In this document: piece after piece, positions 52,364-60,775 of the stretch
How positions within the stretch are numbered: the stretch's first letter is position 1
Layout: the number at the start of each line of letters is the position of its first letter
Source of the DNA: JBAYIE01 sp041665785
GTDB lineage: Bacteria; Bacteroidota; Bacteroidia; UKL13-3
Direction: 5' to 3'
Assembly (NCBI GenBank): GCA_041665785.1
Contig: JBAYIE010000020.1
Span: 15,281 to 79,280 of the forward strand
Length of the DNA stretch: 64,000 nucleotides
Made by a program: the position numbers and the translations under genes
The notes under the pieces: model-generated
The model's input: the letters and a program-made list of their open reading frames with translations, nothing else
The model's database searches: none
Told to the model about the DNA's origin: nothing

Positions 52364-52594
52364 ATGAAAGTACTATCATTAAAATTGGACGACAAAATTT
52401 TTGATGAAACGGAAGAGATGACTTCGAAGCTGCATCGGACCCGAAATCGTTATATCAACGAAGCAGTTAGTATTTACAACCGTTTTAATAAAAGAAGGCT
52501 TTTAAAAAATCAACTGGCCAATGAATCAGTATTAACCAGTCGGGATTCGATGGATATGCTACGAGAATTCGAAAAAATAGCGGATGAAGATTAA
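52364..52594 (+). CDS. Antitoxin of MazF-type module
   Basis: 76 aa from the ATG at 52364; a GTG three codons upstream lies within the promoter. The N-terminus MKVLSLKLDDKIFDETEEMTSKLHRTRNRYINEAVSIYNRF has a beta-strand followed by two helices with RTRNRYINEAV, as in ribbon-helix-helix antitoxins that repress their own operon. The C-terminal ~30 residues are acidic and probably wrap the toxin. It overlaps the toxin gene by 11 bases. Small AT-rich gene with flanking inverted elements. Confidence 0.8.
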   Translation: MKVLSLKLDDKIFDETEEMTSKLHRTRNRYINEAVSIYNRFNKRRLLKNQLANESVLTSRDSMDMLREFEKIADED

Positions 52595-52919
52595 GCAGTT
52601 CGATATTTGGTTGGCAGATCTGAATCCAAGCCGAGGAACGGAACCCGGAAAGACAAGACCTGTGGTGATTGTTCAGACAGACCTGTTGAACGATATACAC
52701 TTATCGACATTGATTTGTCCGGTTACCACGAATGTAAATCCTGAAATTAAACTATTACGTGTTCATTTGAAAAAGAATCAGCTCGATAAACCAAGCGATA
52801 TCTTGGTGGATCAGGTTCGGGCCATAGATAATAAACGGCTGATAAATCGTTTGGGAAAACTAAATAGCGATCAACAAAACAAGCTAAAAGAAAACCTGAG
52901 GATTGTTTTTGATCTTTAA
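52584..52919 (+). CDS. MazF/PemK-family toxin
   Basis: 111 aa, full-length. The family signature is clear: FDIWLADLNPSRGTEPGKTRPVVIVQTD (loop with the catalytic Arg), LSTLICPVTTN, and DILVDQVRAIDNKRLINRLGKL. MazF/PemK endoribonucleases cleave mRNA at short motifs, arresting growth until the antitoxin is restored. It begins inside the antitoxin gene (11-base overlap), so translation is coupled. Orientation and spacing form a complete two-gene toxin-antitoxin module, with the pair bracketed by palindromic elements. Confidence 0.93.
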   Translation: MKIKQFDIWLADLNPSRGTEPGKTRPVVIVQTDLLNDIHLSTLICPVTTNVNPEIKLLRVHLKKNQLDKPSDILVDQVRAIDNKRLINRLGKLNSDQQNKLKENLRIVFDL

Positions 52920-52964
52920 ATTTTGCCATAGAAATCCGAATCTGACCGAAGAAATTCTGGCTTA

Positions 52965-53134
52965 GGCTGCACGAGGGATTGAGCGGCCTGTTTGAGCTCT
53001 TTTATAAAGTAGGCGATAGCCATACTTTATGAAAAGCGAGTAGCGAAAGCCCGACCCCTGTAGTATGCGCTGCAGGTGTTTTATAATTTGATAAGCATTT
53101 CACGCGCTTAACTACAGGGGACGTGCCCAAAAAA
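52965..53134 (-). repeat. Palindromic element, copy 2 (right of MazF module)
   Basis: Arms CCCCTGTAGT (53055-53064) and ACTACAGGGG (53111-53120) are perfect inverted repeats around a core beginning AGTATGCGC and ending GCGCTTAACT, as in copy 1. Flanks are those of copy 1 in inverted orientation (GGCTGCACGAGGGATTGAGCGG at the left; GACGTGCCC and an A-run at the right). A second hairpin ATAAAGTA (53004-53011) / TACTTTAT (53023-53030) lies within it. Confidence 0.7.
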
Positions 53135-53138
53135 AGAA

Positions 53139-53639
53139 TCAGCTTAAATTTATTAAAACCTGTCCTTTTTCGACGGCGGTTTTTTCTTCGATGCATACTT
53201 TTTGCACCACTGCATCGGCATGCGACTTGATGATGTTTTCCATTTTCATGGCTTCGAGTACCAGCAAGGGATCGCCCTTTTTTACGGAATCGCCGGCAGC
53301 AACCATGATCCGCAGCACCATACCGGGCATGGGCGCTTTGATATCGTTTTGTTTGGTTTCGGTCAGCTTATCGAGGTTAAGCGCTTTGAGCAATAAATCG
53401 TATTGATCTTTTACTTCGAGTGTTTGCTTGATGCCATTCACCATAAGTTCTATGGTTTTGTCTGCTTCGTTGCGGGAAATCAATTCCAGGGTAACCGACC
53501 GATGTCCGATCAGCGCATGGTATTTGTTTGCGGAAAGACGAATCAGATCAGACTCCATGGCTTGCCCATCAACCCAAAACCGCTCTCCTTTGAATTCAAC
53601 CGTATATGTTTTTTCTGCTGTTGTTTTTACCTGTAACAT
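53139..53639 (-). CDS. Biotin carboxyl carrier protein (biotin/lipoyl attachment domain)
   Basis: 166 aa from the ATG at 53639. The C-terminal ~75 residues are a biotinyl domain: IKAPMPGMVLRIMVAAGDSVKKGD, then LLVLEAMKMENII with biotinyl-lysine K132. The N-terminal part (MLQVKTTAEKTYTVEF) resembles the leader of the small acyl-CoA carboxylase biotin subunits found in Bacteroidota, which pair with separate carboxylase subunits (propionyl-CoA or acetyl-CoA type). Biotin carboxylase and carboxyltransferase genes are not in the window. A start upstream of 53639 would overlap the divergent M1 gene, so it is rejected. Confidence 0.85.
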   Translation of the reverse strand: MLQVKTTAEKTYTVEFKGERFWVDGQAMESDLIRLSANKYHALIGHRSVTLELISRNEADKTIELMVNGIKQTLEVKDQYDLLLKALNLDKLTETKQNDIKAPMPGMVLRIMVAAGDSVKKGDPLLVLEAMKMENIIKSHADAVVQKVCIEEKTAVEKGQVLINLS

Positions 53640-53686
53640 CTTTTCAAATCCATTTAAAATACCTTTCTTGTGCTCAAATTCACTCC

Positions 53687-56278
53687 ATGCAAAAATCCCT
53701 TCTTCCGATTCTTTTACTTGTGCTGTTGGGCGCCTGCAAAGTAAATAAAAATAATTCCTCGGCAAATGATGGCAAAACGCGCCACATAAAAGAAGTGTTG
53801 GTGCGCACTGCGCGAACGGTTAAACCCATGGAATACCAGCCGAGTGAAACCAAAATACACGAGCTTCAGCATACCTGGCTGAACTTGTCGTTTGATTATA
53901 AAAAGCAATATGTTATGGGCAAAGCGTTGTTAACACTGCAGCCCCATTTTTATGCTACCGACAGTGTGCAACTGGATGCAAAAAAAATGTTGCTGCACCG
54001 CGTGGCGATGGTCAGCGGACGCGATACCACCAACCTCCAATACCGTTACGACGAAGAAGTCATACATATTTACCTGGGTAAAAAATATACCGCCGGAGAA
54101 CGTTTTTATATTTATGTGGATTATACTGCCCGCCCTAACGAAACCACCCGTAAAGGAAGCGCTGCCATTACCGATGCCAAAGGATTGTACTTTATCAATC
54201 CAACGGGAGAAGACGGCAACAAACCGCGTCAGATCTGGACACAAGGAGAAACCCAATCGAACTCATGCTGGTTTCCTACATTGGATGTACCCAATCAGAA
54301 AATGACGCAGGATCTTTTTCTGCGGGTGGATCAAAAAGACATCACGTTATCGAATGGCGAATTGGTTTTATCCAAAGACCATGCAGATGGTACGCGTACG
54401 GATCATTGGAAGCAAACATTGCCGCATGCACCCTATCTGACCATGATTGTAGTGGGTGAATTTGCCGTAGTGAAAGATTATTGGCGCGATAATATGGAGG
54501 TGAATTATTATGTGGAACCTGCTTATAAACCCTATGCCAAATTGATATTCGGTAATACGCCTGAAATGCTTGAATTGTTTAGTCGAAAACTGGGGGTGGA
54601 TTATCCGTGGGAGAAATTTTCGCAAATTGTAGTACGCGATTTCGTGAGCGGTGCAATGGAAAATACATCGGCAGTGATCCATTTCGAACCCTTGCAACAC
54701 GATGCGCGTGCTCATCTCGATAATACCTATGAAGATGTGGTTTCGCACGAATTGTTTCACCATTGGTTTGGCGATCTGGTAACATGTGAGTCGTGGTCGA
54801 ATATTCCGCTGAACGAATCGTTTGCCACCTACGGTGAATATATCTGGAACGAACACAAATACGGCCGGTTACATGCCGACCATTTGCTGGAAGAAAAACT
54901 GAATGCCTATCTGAGCAATGGCAATAACAGCGACCGTACCCCGATCCGCTATAAATACAAAAACCGTGAAGATATGTTTGATGCGGTGAGTTATCAGAAG
55001 GGCGGACGCATGCTGCATATGTTGCGTTATGCGGTGGGCGACTCAGCTTTTTACCGCTCTCTGCAAGTATACCTTACTGCGCATAAATTTGGTACAGCCG
55101 AAATTCATGATCTGCGCCTGGCCTTTGAACAGGTTACCGGACAAGACCTCAACTGGTTTTTTAATCAATGGTTTATGCAGGCCGGACACCCAAAAGTAGT
55201 CTTCAATTACAAGAAGTCTACAGATGGAAAAAAGGTACAACTAACGGTGCAACAACATCAGGATAAAGACAAATACGGGATCTACCGTTTGCCTCTGGAT
55301 GTGGACATATACAGTGGCGGAAAGGTGAAGCGGGAATCGATTGTAGTTTCTAACATAGCAGATAGCTTCACGTTTGAATCGGAACATTCTATCGATTTAT
55401 TGAATCCGGATGCGGAGCGTGTGTTGGTTGCTGAAATTACCGACAATAAAAGCAAATCAGAATTAGCTTTTCAATTTTTACATGCACCGCGTTATGCCGA
55501 TAAATGGTATGCGTTAAAAAACTATACCGGTGATACTACAATAGCTCCCGACTCTAATCTGTTGGTGATGGCTGATTATGCGTTGCAACATTCCTATTAT
55601 GGTATTCGGGCAATGGGGCTCATCATTTTAGCCGGAGCAACACCACAACAATTCAAAACGTACGAATTCCGTTTGCGACAAATAGGCAAATTTGATTCTA
55701 TAGCCAGTATTCGCCGCGATGTGATCGAATTACTACAAAACCAGGATCCACAGGCCTTTGCCGCATTATTCGAAGACCGGATCAACGATTCGTCGTATCA
55801 GGTTTCGGCAGCCGCATTGGTAGCGCTCAACAAAGCAAATCCGAAAAAAGCGATGCATATAGCCTCATCGCTCGAAAAAGAAACCAACGGTGAATTGTTA
55901 TCAGCGGTTTCTACCATTTATGCGCAAAGTGGTGACTCTACAAAATATCCATTCTTTATTCCGGCTATCAAAAAAGGCGGGCCATACCGCTTTTCGCTGT
56001 TACAGGATTTCTGGGAATATACCATGATGCAAATGCCGGCAACACAACTGCGTTGTCTGGATGAACTCAGGAAGTTCAACGAAACAGCCGACACGTATGA
56101 ACGCTATATCAACAAACAACTTGCCTTGCAAATGAAGTCGCAACACGATGGTTTGCAAACTGAGCTCAACCTTATGCTCAAAAAACAGAAAAAGGATTCG
56201 GAACAGGCCAGGCGCATACAATTGGCGCTGGAGGATATAGATCGGGTGAATGAAAAGTTGGAGGAGTTTATTAGGTAG
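53687..56278 (+). CDS. M1-family aminopeptidase lipoprotein
   Basis: 863 aa from the ATG at 53687 (MQKSLLPILLLVLLGAC, lipoprotein with Cys at 17; longer versions place the signal internally). Catalytic features of M1 are present: the GAMEN exopeptidase motif (SGAMENTSAV), HELFHHWFGDL zinc site and NESFATYGEY with the third ligand. The C-terminal ~230 residues are helical HEAT-like repeats (ADYALQHSYYGIRAMGLIIL, AAALVALNKANPKKAMHIASSL). M1 enzymes remove N-terminal residues from peptides; the lipid anchor puts this one on the periplasmic side of a membrane. It is divergent from the biotin carrier gene; a 125-bp repeat array begins within 80 bases of its stop. Confidence 0.93.
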   Translation: MQKSLLPILLLVLLGACKVNKNNSSANDGKTRHIKEVLVRTARTVKPMEYQPSETKIHELQHTWLNLSFDYKKQYVMGKALLTLQPHFYATDSVQLDAKKMLLHRVAMVSGRDTTNLQYRYDEEVIHIYLGKKYTAGERFYIYVDYTARPNETTRKGSAAITDAKGLYFINPTGEDGNKPRQIWTQGETQSNSCWFPTLDVPNQKMTQDLFLRVDQKDITLSNGELVLSKDHADGTRTDHWKQTLPHAPYLTMIVVGEFAVVKDYWRDNMEVNYYVEPAYKPYAKLIFGNTPEMLELFSRKLGVDYPWEKFSQIVVRDFVSGAMENTSAVIHFEPLQHDARAHLDNTYEDVVSHELFHHWFGDLVTCESWSNIPLNESFATYGEYIWNEHKYGRLHADHLLEEKLNAYLSNGNNSDRTPIRYKYKNREDMFDAVSYQKGGRMLHMLRYAVGDSAFYRSLQVYLTAHKFGTAEIHDLRLAFEQVTGQDLNWFFNQWFMQAGHPKVVFNYKKSTDGKKVQLTVQQHQDKDKYGIYRLPLDVDIYSGGKVKRESIVVSNIADSFTFESEHSIDLLNPDAERVLVAEITDNKSKSELAFQFLHAPRYADKWYALKNYTGDTTIAPDSNLLVMADYALQHSYYGIRAMGLIILAGATPQQFKTYEFRLRQIGKFDSIASIRRDVIELLQNQDPQAFAALFEDRINDSSYQVSAAALVALNKANPKKAMHIASSLEKETNGELLSAVSTIYAQSGDSTKYPFFIPAIKKGGPYRFSLLQDFWEYTMMQMPATQLRCLDELRKFNETADTYERYINKQLALQMKSQHDGLQTELNLMLKKQKKDSEQARRIQLALEDIDRVNEKLEEFIR

Positions 56279-56356
56279 TTTTATCAAACAGAAGTACAAA
56301 ACACGAATTACGAAGTACAAATTACGAAGTACGAAGTACGAATTACAAAGTTCGAA

Positions 56357-56735
56357 GTAGCTGACCAAAGAGCCTTTGCCCGATAAGCAAGATGTCGCTA
56401 CCATGGAAACATAATTATTTCATCCACCGTAGCTTTAGCGGAGGTGGACATAATTACAAATTACGAAGTACGAAGTACGAAGTAGCTGACCAGAGAGCCT
56501 TTGCCCGATAAGCAAGATGTCGCTACCATGGAAACATAATTATTTCATCCACCGTAGCTTTAGCGGAGGTGGACATAATTACGAATTACGAATTACGAAG
56601 TACGAAGTAGCTGACCAGAGAGCCTTTGCCCGATAAGCAAGATGTCGCTACCATGGAAACATAATTATTTCATCCACCGCAGCTTTAGCGGAGGTGGACA
56701 TAATTACGAAGTACGTAGTAGCTGACCAGAGAGCT
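56357..56735. repeat. 125-bp tandem repeat array with hairpin core
   Basis: Units begin GTAGCTGACC at 56357, 56482, 56607 and (partial) 56718: periods 125, 125 and 111. Each full unit contains the core TCCACCGtAGC...GCGGAGGTGGA (56423-56448, 56548-56573, 56673-56698), framed by AATTAT and ATAATT, which are themselves complementary, and then a run of ACGAATT/ACGAAGT heptamers. A fourth core copy is at 62195-62220. Confidence 0.85.
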
Positions 56736-56745
56736 TTTACTCAAT

Positions 56746-56826
56746 AATGAATAACAATTAACGAATAACAATTAACTAATAACCATTAACGAATAACGAA
56801 TAACTAATAACCATTAACCAATAACT
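56746..56826. repeat. Simple repeat of TAACGAATAAC/TAACTAATAACC type
   Basis: Short imperfect tandem repeats made of AATAAC, AATTAAC, and CATTAAC modules directly upstream of the sensor-kinase promoter. AT-rich, no coding sense. Confidence 0.7.
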
Positions 56827-56841
56827 TCCCCCAATTTGCTT

Positions 56842-56849
56842 TACATTTG
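56842..56849 (+). promoter_or_regulatory. Bacteroidota -7 box for KdpD-like kinase gene
   Basis: TACATTTG, exact TAnnTTTG match. Transcription would begin near 56856, which makes a TTG at 56836 an unlikely start and favours a downstream start such as the TTG at 56872. Confidence 0.45.
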
Positions 56850-56871
56850 GTGCGAAAAACAAATTCATTCC

Positions 56872-57951
56872 TTGAATTTTCTCAACACCAGAAAATACTC
56901 CGCTAAAGCACAGATTTTCATTTGTGTTTCCCTCACTATATTGATTTCAGTTTTGTGTTTTGTGAGCGCATCATTACTTGGATATAGAGTTGTGGCTTTG
57001 CTTTTGCTATTCTCGGTTTCAATTCTGGCGGTATTGTTTGAAATAATTCCGGTTTTGATTTCGGCTTTGCTTAGTGCCCTGATCTGGAATTATTTCTTTA
57101 TTCCTCCCCTCTTCACATTTCATATTCACAGTACAGAGGATATGCTGATGTTCCTTTCTTATTTTTTTATCGCCCTGGTAAACGCTGTTCTGACCTTTAA
57201 AATCAGAAAAGAAGAAAAGAAAAACAGAGATAAAGAGGAGAAAGAAAATTCAATCAGACTTTACAATACCCTGCTCAATTCCCTTTCACACGAATTGCGA
57301 ACTCCTTTGTCGACCATAGTAGGTGCAATGGATACATTAAAAGAAAACCAGGCTCAACTGTCAAAAACAAACAAGGACGAATTATTGAATCAGATTGATG
57401 AAGCCAGTATGCAATTAAACCGACAGGTCGAAAACCTGTTAAACATGAGTCGGTTAGAAAGTGGAATGCTCCGGCTCAACCTGGATTGGTGCGACACCAA
57501 TGAATTGATCTATACCGTGATCCAACCTTTTGCTACGAATCAAAGTCATCGCATTTTATTTGTACCCGATGAACAATTGCCCTTGTTTAAATACGATAGA
57601 GGATTAATGGAACAGGTTCTTCAAAATTTATTATTGAATGCGATCAAGCATACACCTTCCGGAACTCAAATTAAGATTTCGGCCACGCTGGAAGCAGATT
57701 GTTGTACCATTCGCATAGCGGATAACGGAACAGGTATTCCGGAAGAGGAAATGAAACATGTGTTTGAAAAATTTCACCGGATACCACAATCCAAAACAGG
57801 TGGTATTGGTCTGGGTTTATCGATAGTGAAAGGATTTGTGGAGGCTCACCAGGGAAGAATCCGGCTTGAAAAAAATGAGGAAAAAGGTGTTACCTTTTCC
57901 ATTTCAATTCCTGCAGAAGTATCTTACCTCAATCTTTTGAAACATGAGTAA
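56872..57951 (+). CDS. KdpD-like sensor histidine kinase (membrane and kinase part only)
   Basis: About 359 aa if started at the TTG at 56872; no ATG exists before the membrane helices, and a TTG at 56836 is an alternative that lies upstream of the promoter box. It has a DUF4118-like four-helix membrane region (QIFICVSLTILISVLCF to YFFIALVNAVLTF, with IWNYFFIPPLFTFHI), then HisKA with phosphoacceptor in SLSHELRTPLS, and a HATPase with NAIKHTP, DNGTGIP and GIGLGLSIVKGF. This matches the C-terminal half of KdpD; the long N-terminal KdpD/UspA-type sensor domain is absent. KdpE follows with an 8-base overlap. Confidence 0.85.
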   Translation: MNFLNTRKYSAKAQIFICVSLTILISVLCFVSASLLGYRVVALLLLFSVSILAVLFEIIPVLISALLSALIWNYFFIPPLFTFHIHSTEDMLMFLSYFFIALVNAVLTFKIRKEEKKNRDKEEKENSIRLYNTLLNSLSHELRTPLSTIVGAMDTLKENQAQLSKTNKDELLNQIDEASMQLNRQVENLLNMSRLESGMLRLNLDWCDTNELIYTVIQPFATNQSHRILFVPDEQLPLFKYDRGLMEQVLQNLLLNAIKHTPSGTQIKISATLEADCCTIRIADNGTGIPEEEMKHVFEKFHRIPQSKTGGIGLGLSIVKGFVEAHQGRIRLEKNEEKGVTFSISIPAEVSYLNLLKHE

Positions 57952-58621
57952 ACCAGAGATTCTGATCATCGACGATGAACCGCAAATTCGGAAATTGCTT
58001 GAAATCACCCTGGAAAGTCAGGAATATAAAGTATGGCAGGCTGAAAACGGAAAAGAAGGGCTTTTAATGGCGGCTCATCATCCACCAGACCTTATTATAT
58101 TAGACCTTGGATTACCGGATAAGAGCGGTCATGAAGTATTGAAGGAATTGCGAACCTGGTATAATAAATCCATCTTAATACTTTCGGTAATCAATAATGA
58201 AACCGATATTGTAAGTGCACTCGATCATGGTGCATCAGATTACCTGACCAAACCATTTCGCAGTGCTGAACTTTTAGCACGCATTCGTTCGGCATTACGC
58301 AGGAATTTGCCGATAAACAATGATACAAAACTGATTTGTAATGATCTGGAAATTGATCTTACAGGACGGGTTATTAAAAAAAACGGAGTCTTTATTAAAC
58401 TCACAACGACCGAATTCAACGTACTGGCTTTACTGGCGAAAAATGAAGGTCGCGTTTTAACTCATACGTATATGCTCAAAGAAATCTGGGGTGTCGGATA
58501 TCAGACTGAAACCCAGTACCTGCGCGTTTTTATTGGCACTTTACGCAAGAAAATTGAAGACGACCCTAATAATCCCACTCATATTATTACTGAAAGCGGT
58601 GTGGGGTATCGTTTTGCCTGA
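57944..58621 (+). CDS. kdpE: KdpE-like OmpR/PhoB-family response regulator
   Basis: 225 aa. The receiver domain (1-118) has the acidic pair D10/D11, phosphoacceptor D54 (LIILDLGLPD), conserved Ser (LSVIN) and Lys (YLTKPF). The C-terminal winged helix (about 128-225) contains LTTTEFNVLALLAKNEGRVLTHTYMLKEIWG and VGYRF. The overall resemblance is to KdpE, and its gene overlaps the KdpD-like kinase gene by 8 bases. KdpE normally activates potassium-uptake genes; the neighbouring Kup transporter and porin genes, 193 bases downstream, are natural candidate targets. Confidence 0.9.
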   Translation: MSKPEILIIDDEPQIRKLLEITLESQEYKVWQAENGKEGLLMAAHHPPDLIILDLGLPDKSGHEVLKELRTWYNKSILILSVINNETDIVSALDHGASDYLTKPFRSAELLARIRSALRRNLPINNDTKLICNDLEIDLTGRVIKKNGVFIKLTTTEFNVLALLAKNEGRVLTHTYMLKEIWGVGYQTETQYLRVFIGTLRKKIEDDPNNPTHIITESGVGYRFA

Positions 58622-58813
58622 GGCGGTAAAATCAGGCGCTTCAGGTCTTCCTGACTGGAAGTGATCATTTCCCATTTTAATATGTAGAAGAAAGTAAAGT
58701 GGAGGAAAAAGAACAGATCTTCTTTATGAAATCTTTATTTCCAAACCCACACCTTTTATATTTCACCAATATCCTGCATAGCACCTTTGTAAAGACAAAA
58801 TTACAAGCAGGAA

Positions 58814-60775
58814 ATGAAATCCAATTCATCGGGAAATAAAGTGACTGCAGCAACTCTGCTGGTCGCTTTGGGAATTATATATGGCGATATCGGAACCAGT
58901 CCGCTTTATGTTTTAAAAGCAATTGTTGGAGATCGTCCTATAACCGAAACACTGGTGTACGGAGGAATATCCTGTGTATTCTGGACCCTGACTTTTCTAA
59001 CCACTTTCAAATACATTTATCTCACCCTGAAAGCCGACAATCATGGTGAAGGGGGAATTTTTTCGTTGTATGCGCTGGTAAGGCGTTATGGTAAATTCAT
59101 GGTAATCCCCACCATTCTGGGAGCAACTACCTTATTGGCCGATGGAATCATTACACCCCCTATTTCGGTAGCTTCTGCGGTTGAGGGACTGACTTTCATA
59201 AATGGGCTGGAACATATGCCCACAGTACCCCTTGTTGTAGTTATCCTTTCCGTCTTGTTTTTCTTTCAACGCTATGGAACCTATAAAGTTGGATCAACAT
59301 TTGGACCGGCCATGCTGGTTTGGTTTACTATGCTATCCATTTTGGGACTTATACAAATTGCTCAACATCCTGCCATTCTCCAGGCACTCAATCCGATTTA
59401 TGCGTATAGATTCCTGATCGAAAATCCGCATGGATTCTGGTTACTCGGAGCAGTTTTCCTTGCAACCACCGGTGCTGAAGCGTTGTATTCAGATTTGGGT
59501 CATTGTGGTAAAAAAAATATCCGGATTACCTGGGTCGGGGTTAAAACCGCACTGATGATTAACTACATGGGACAGGCAGCATGGCTGATGAATCAGGGAA
59601 AGAATACTTTTCTGGATGGTCGTAATCCATTCTTCGAAATTATGCCGCATTGGTTTCTGATTCCGGGCATTCTCATTGCTACAATGGCGGCAATCATTGC
59701 TTCGCAAGCCATGATCAGTGGTAGTTATACTCTCATCAGCGAAGCAATAAATCTCAATTTCTGGCCAAGGGTTAAAGTAAAACAACCTACTGAGATGAAA
59801 GGTCAGATTTACATCCCATCGGTTAATACCATTCTATGGATCGGCTGTATTCTAATGATCCTTTATTTTCAAAACTCAACACATATGGAAGCTGCGTATG
59901 GCTTCAGCATAACAGTCACCATGATGATGACTACCTATCTGCTGGCGCATTTTCTTTGGTATAAATTGAAATGGAACAAGGTGTTTATTATTTTCCTGCT
60001 GTTTCTGTTCGCTTCGGTTGAAATTTCATTTTTTGTGGCCAATGTTGCCAAAATCAAAGAGCGGTGGATGTTTTTGTTTTTCGAGTTATTCATCTTCCTG
60101 ATCATGTACGTGTGGTACTATGCCCGTAAAATCAACAACCGGTATACACAGTTTAATGATCTGGGTAAACATGTACAACAGATACAAGAACTTAGCATTG
60201 ATCCATCCATTCCGGTATTCTCAACCCATCTCATTTATCTGACCAAAGCAAATTCGCGTCATCAGATCGAAGAGAAAATCATCAAATCGATCTTCGCCAA
60301 GAAACCCAAACGTGCTAATGTTTATTGGTTTGTACATATCCATCGTACGCTGGAACCTTATACCCTCACCTACGATGTTACAGAACTGGTGGATGACAAA
60401 ATAATTAAGGTAAATATTCATGTTGGTTTCCGGATTCAACCGAGAACAGAGCTTTTTTTCAAGAAAATTGTACAGGATCTGGTCAACAACAAAGAACTGC
60501 ACCTGCATACACGACCTGATGGCAGTACCAAATACAACGCCGAACCCGATTTTAAATTTGTGGTCATCGAAAAATTCCTGTCGGTTGAAAATGAATTTAC
60601 CCTCAGGGAAGGCTTGTTGTTAAACGCTTATTTCTATCTTAAAATGTTAGGTCTGAGCGACGAAAAAGCATTTGGTCTCGACAAAAGTGATGTTGTTGTT
60701 GAACAAATTCCCCTGATTTATCAACCTGCACAATCCATTGAATTAACACGCAACCCATCATCCAATCAGTTATGA
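58814..60775 (+). CDS. kup: Kup-family potassium transporter
   Basis: 653 aa, full family length. The N-terminus carries LVALGIIYGDIGTSPLYVLK and ADNHGEGGIFSLYALVRRY, followed by about twelve membrane helices (for example ADGIITPPISVASAVEGL and ATTGAEALYSDLGHCGKKNI). A hydrophilic C-terminal ~200-residue cytoplasmic domain follows. Kup proteins import K+ with H+. It lies downstream of a KdpD/KdpE-like pair and overlaps the BBP2 porin gene by four bases (ATGA), so K+ uptake across both membranes appears coordinated. A weak CACCTTTG box near 58780 may be its promoter. Confidence 0.94.
   Translation: MKSNSSGNKVTAATLLVALGIIYGDIGTSPLYVLKAIVGDRPITETLVYGGISCVFWTLTFLTTFKYIYLTLKADNHGEGGIFSLYALVRRYGKFMVIPTILGATTLLADGIITPPISVASAVEGLTFINGLEHMPTVPLVVVILSVLFFFQRYGTYKVGSTFGPAMLVWFTMLSILGLIQIAQHPAILQALNPIYAYRFLIENPHGFWLLGAVFLATTGAEALYSDLGHCGKKNIRITWVGVKTALMINYMGQAAWLMNQGKNTFLDGRNPFFEIMPHWFLIPGILIATMAAIIASQAMISGSYTLISEAINLNFWPRVKVKQPTEMKGQIYIPSVNTILWIGCILMILYFQNSTHMEAAYGFSITVTMMMTTYLLAHFLWYKLKWNKVFIIFLLFLFASVEISFFVANVAKIKERWMFLFFELFIFLIMYVWYYARKINNRYTQFNDLGKHVQQIQELSIDPSIPVFSTHLIYLTKANSRHQIEEKIIKSIFAKKPKRANVYWFVHIHRTLEPYTLTYDVTELVDDKIIKVNIHVGFRIQPRTELFFKKIVQDLVNNKELHLHTRPDGSTKYNAEPDFKFVVIEKFLSVENEFTLREGLLLNAYFYLKMLGLSDEKAFGLDKSDVVVEQIPLIYQPAQSIELTRNPSSNQL

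Larger units (their letters stand above)
56279..56871. other. Repeat-filled intergenic region
   Basis: Between the M1 and sensor kinase genes there is no gene. It holds heptamer-like tandem repeats (ACGAAGT/ACGAATT) interleaved with three 125-bp units, a run of TAACGAATAAC-like repeats and a -7 box. Confidence 0.7.

Noticed and set aside
56000..56404. Minus-strand frame across the end of the M1 gene and the heptamer repeats
   Set aside because: It is antisense to the aminopeptidase gene and its N-terminal part is repeat translation.
56357..56735. CRISPR array
   Set aside because: Repeats are 125 bp with near-identical content throughout; there are no short repeats alternating with unique spacers, and no cas genes.
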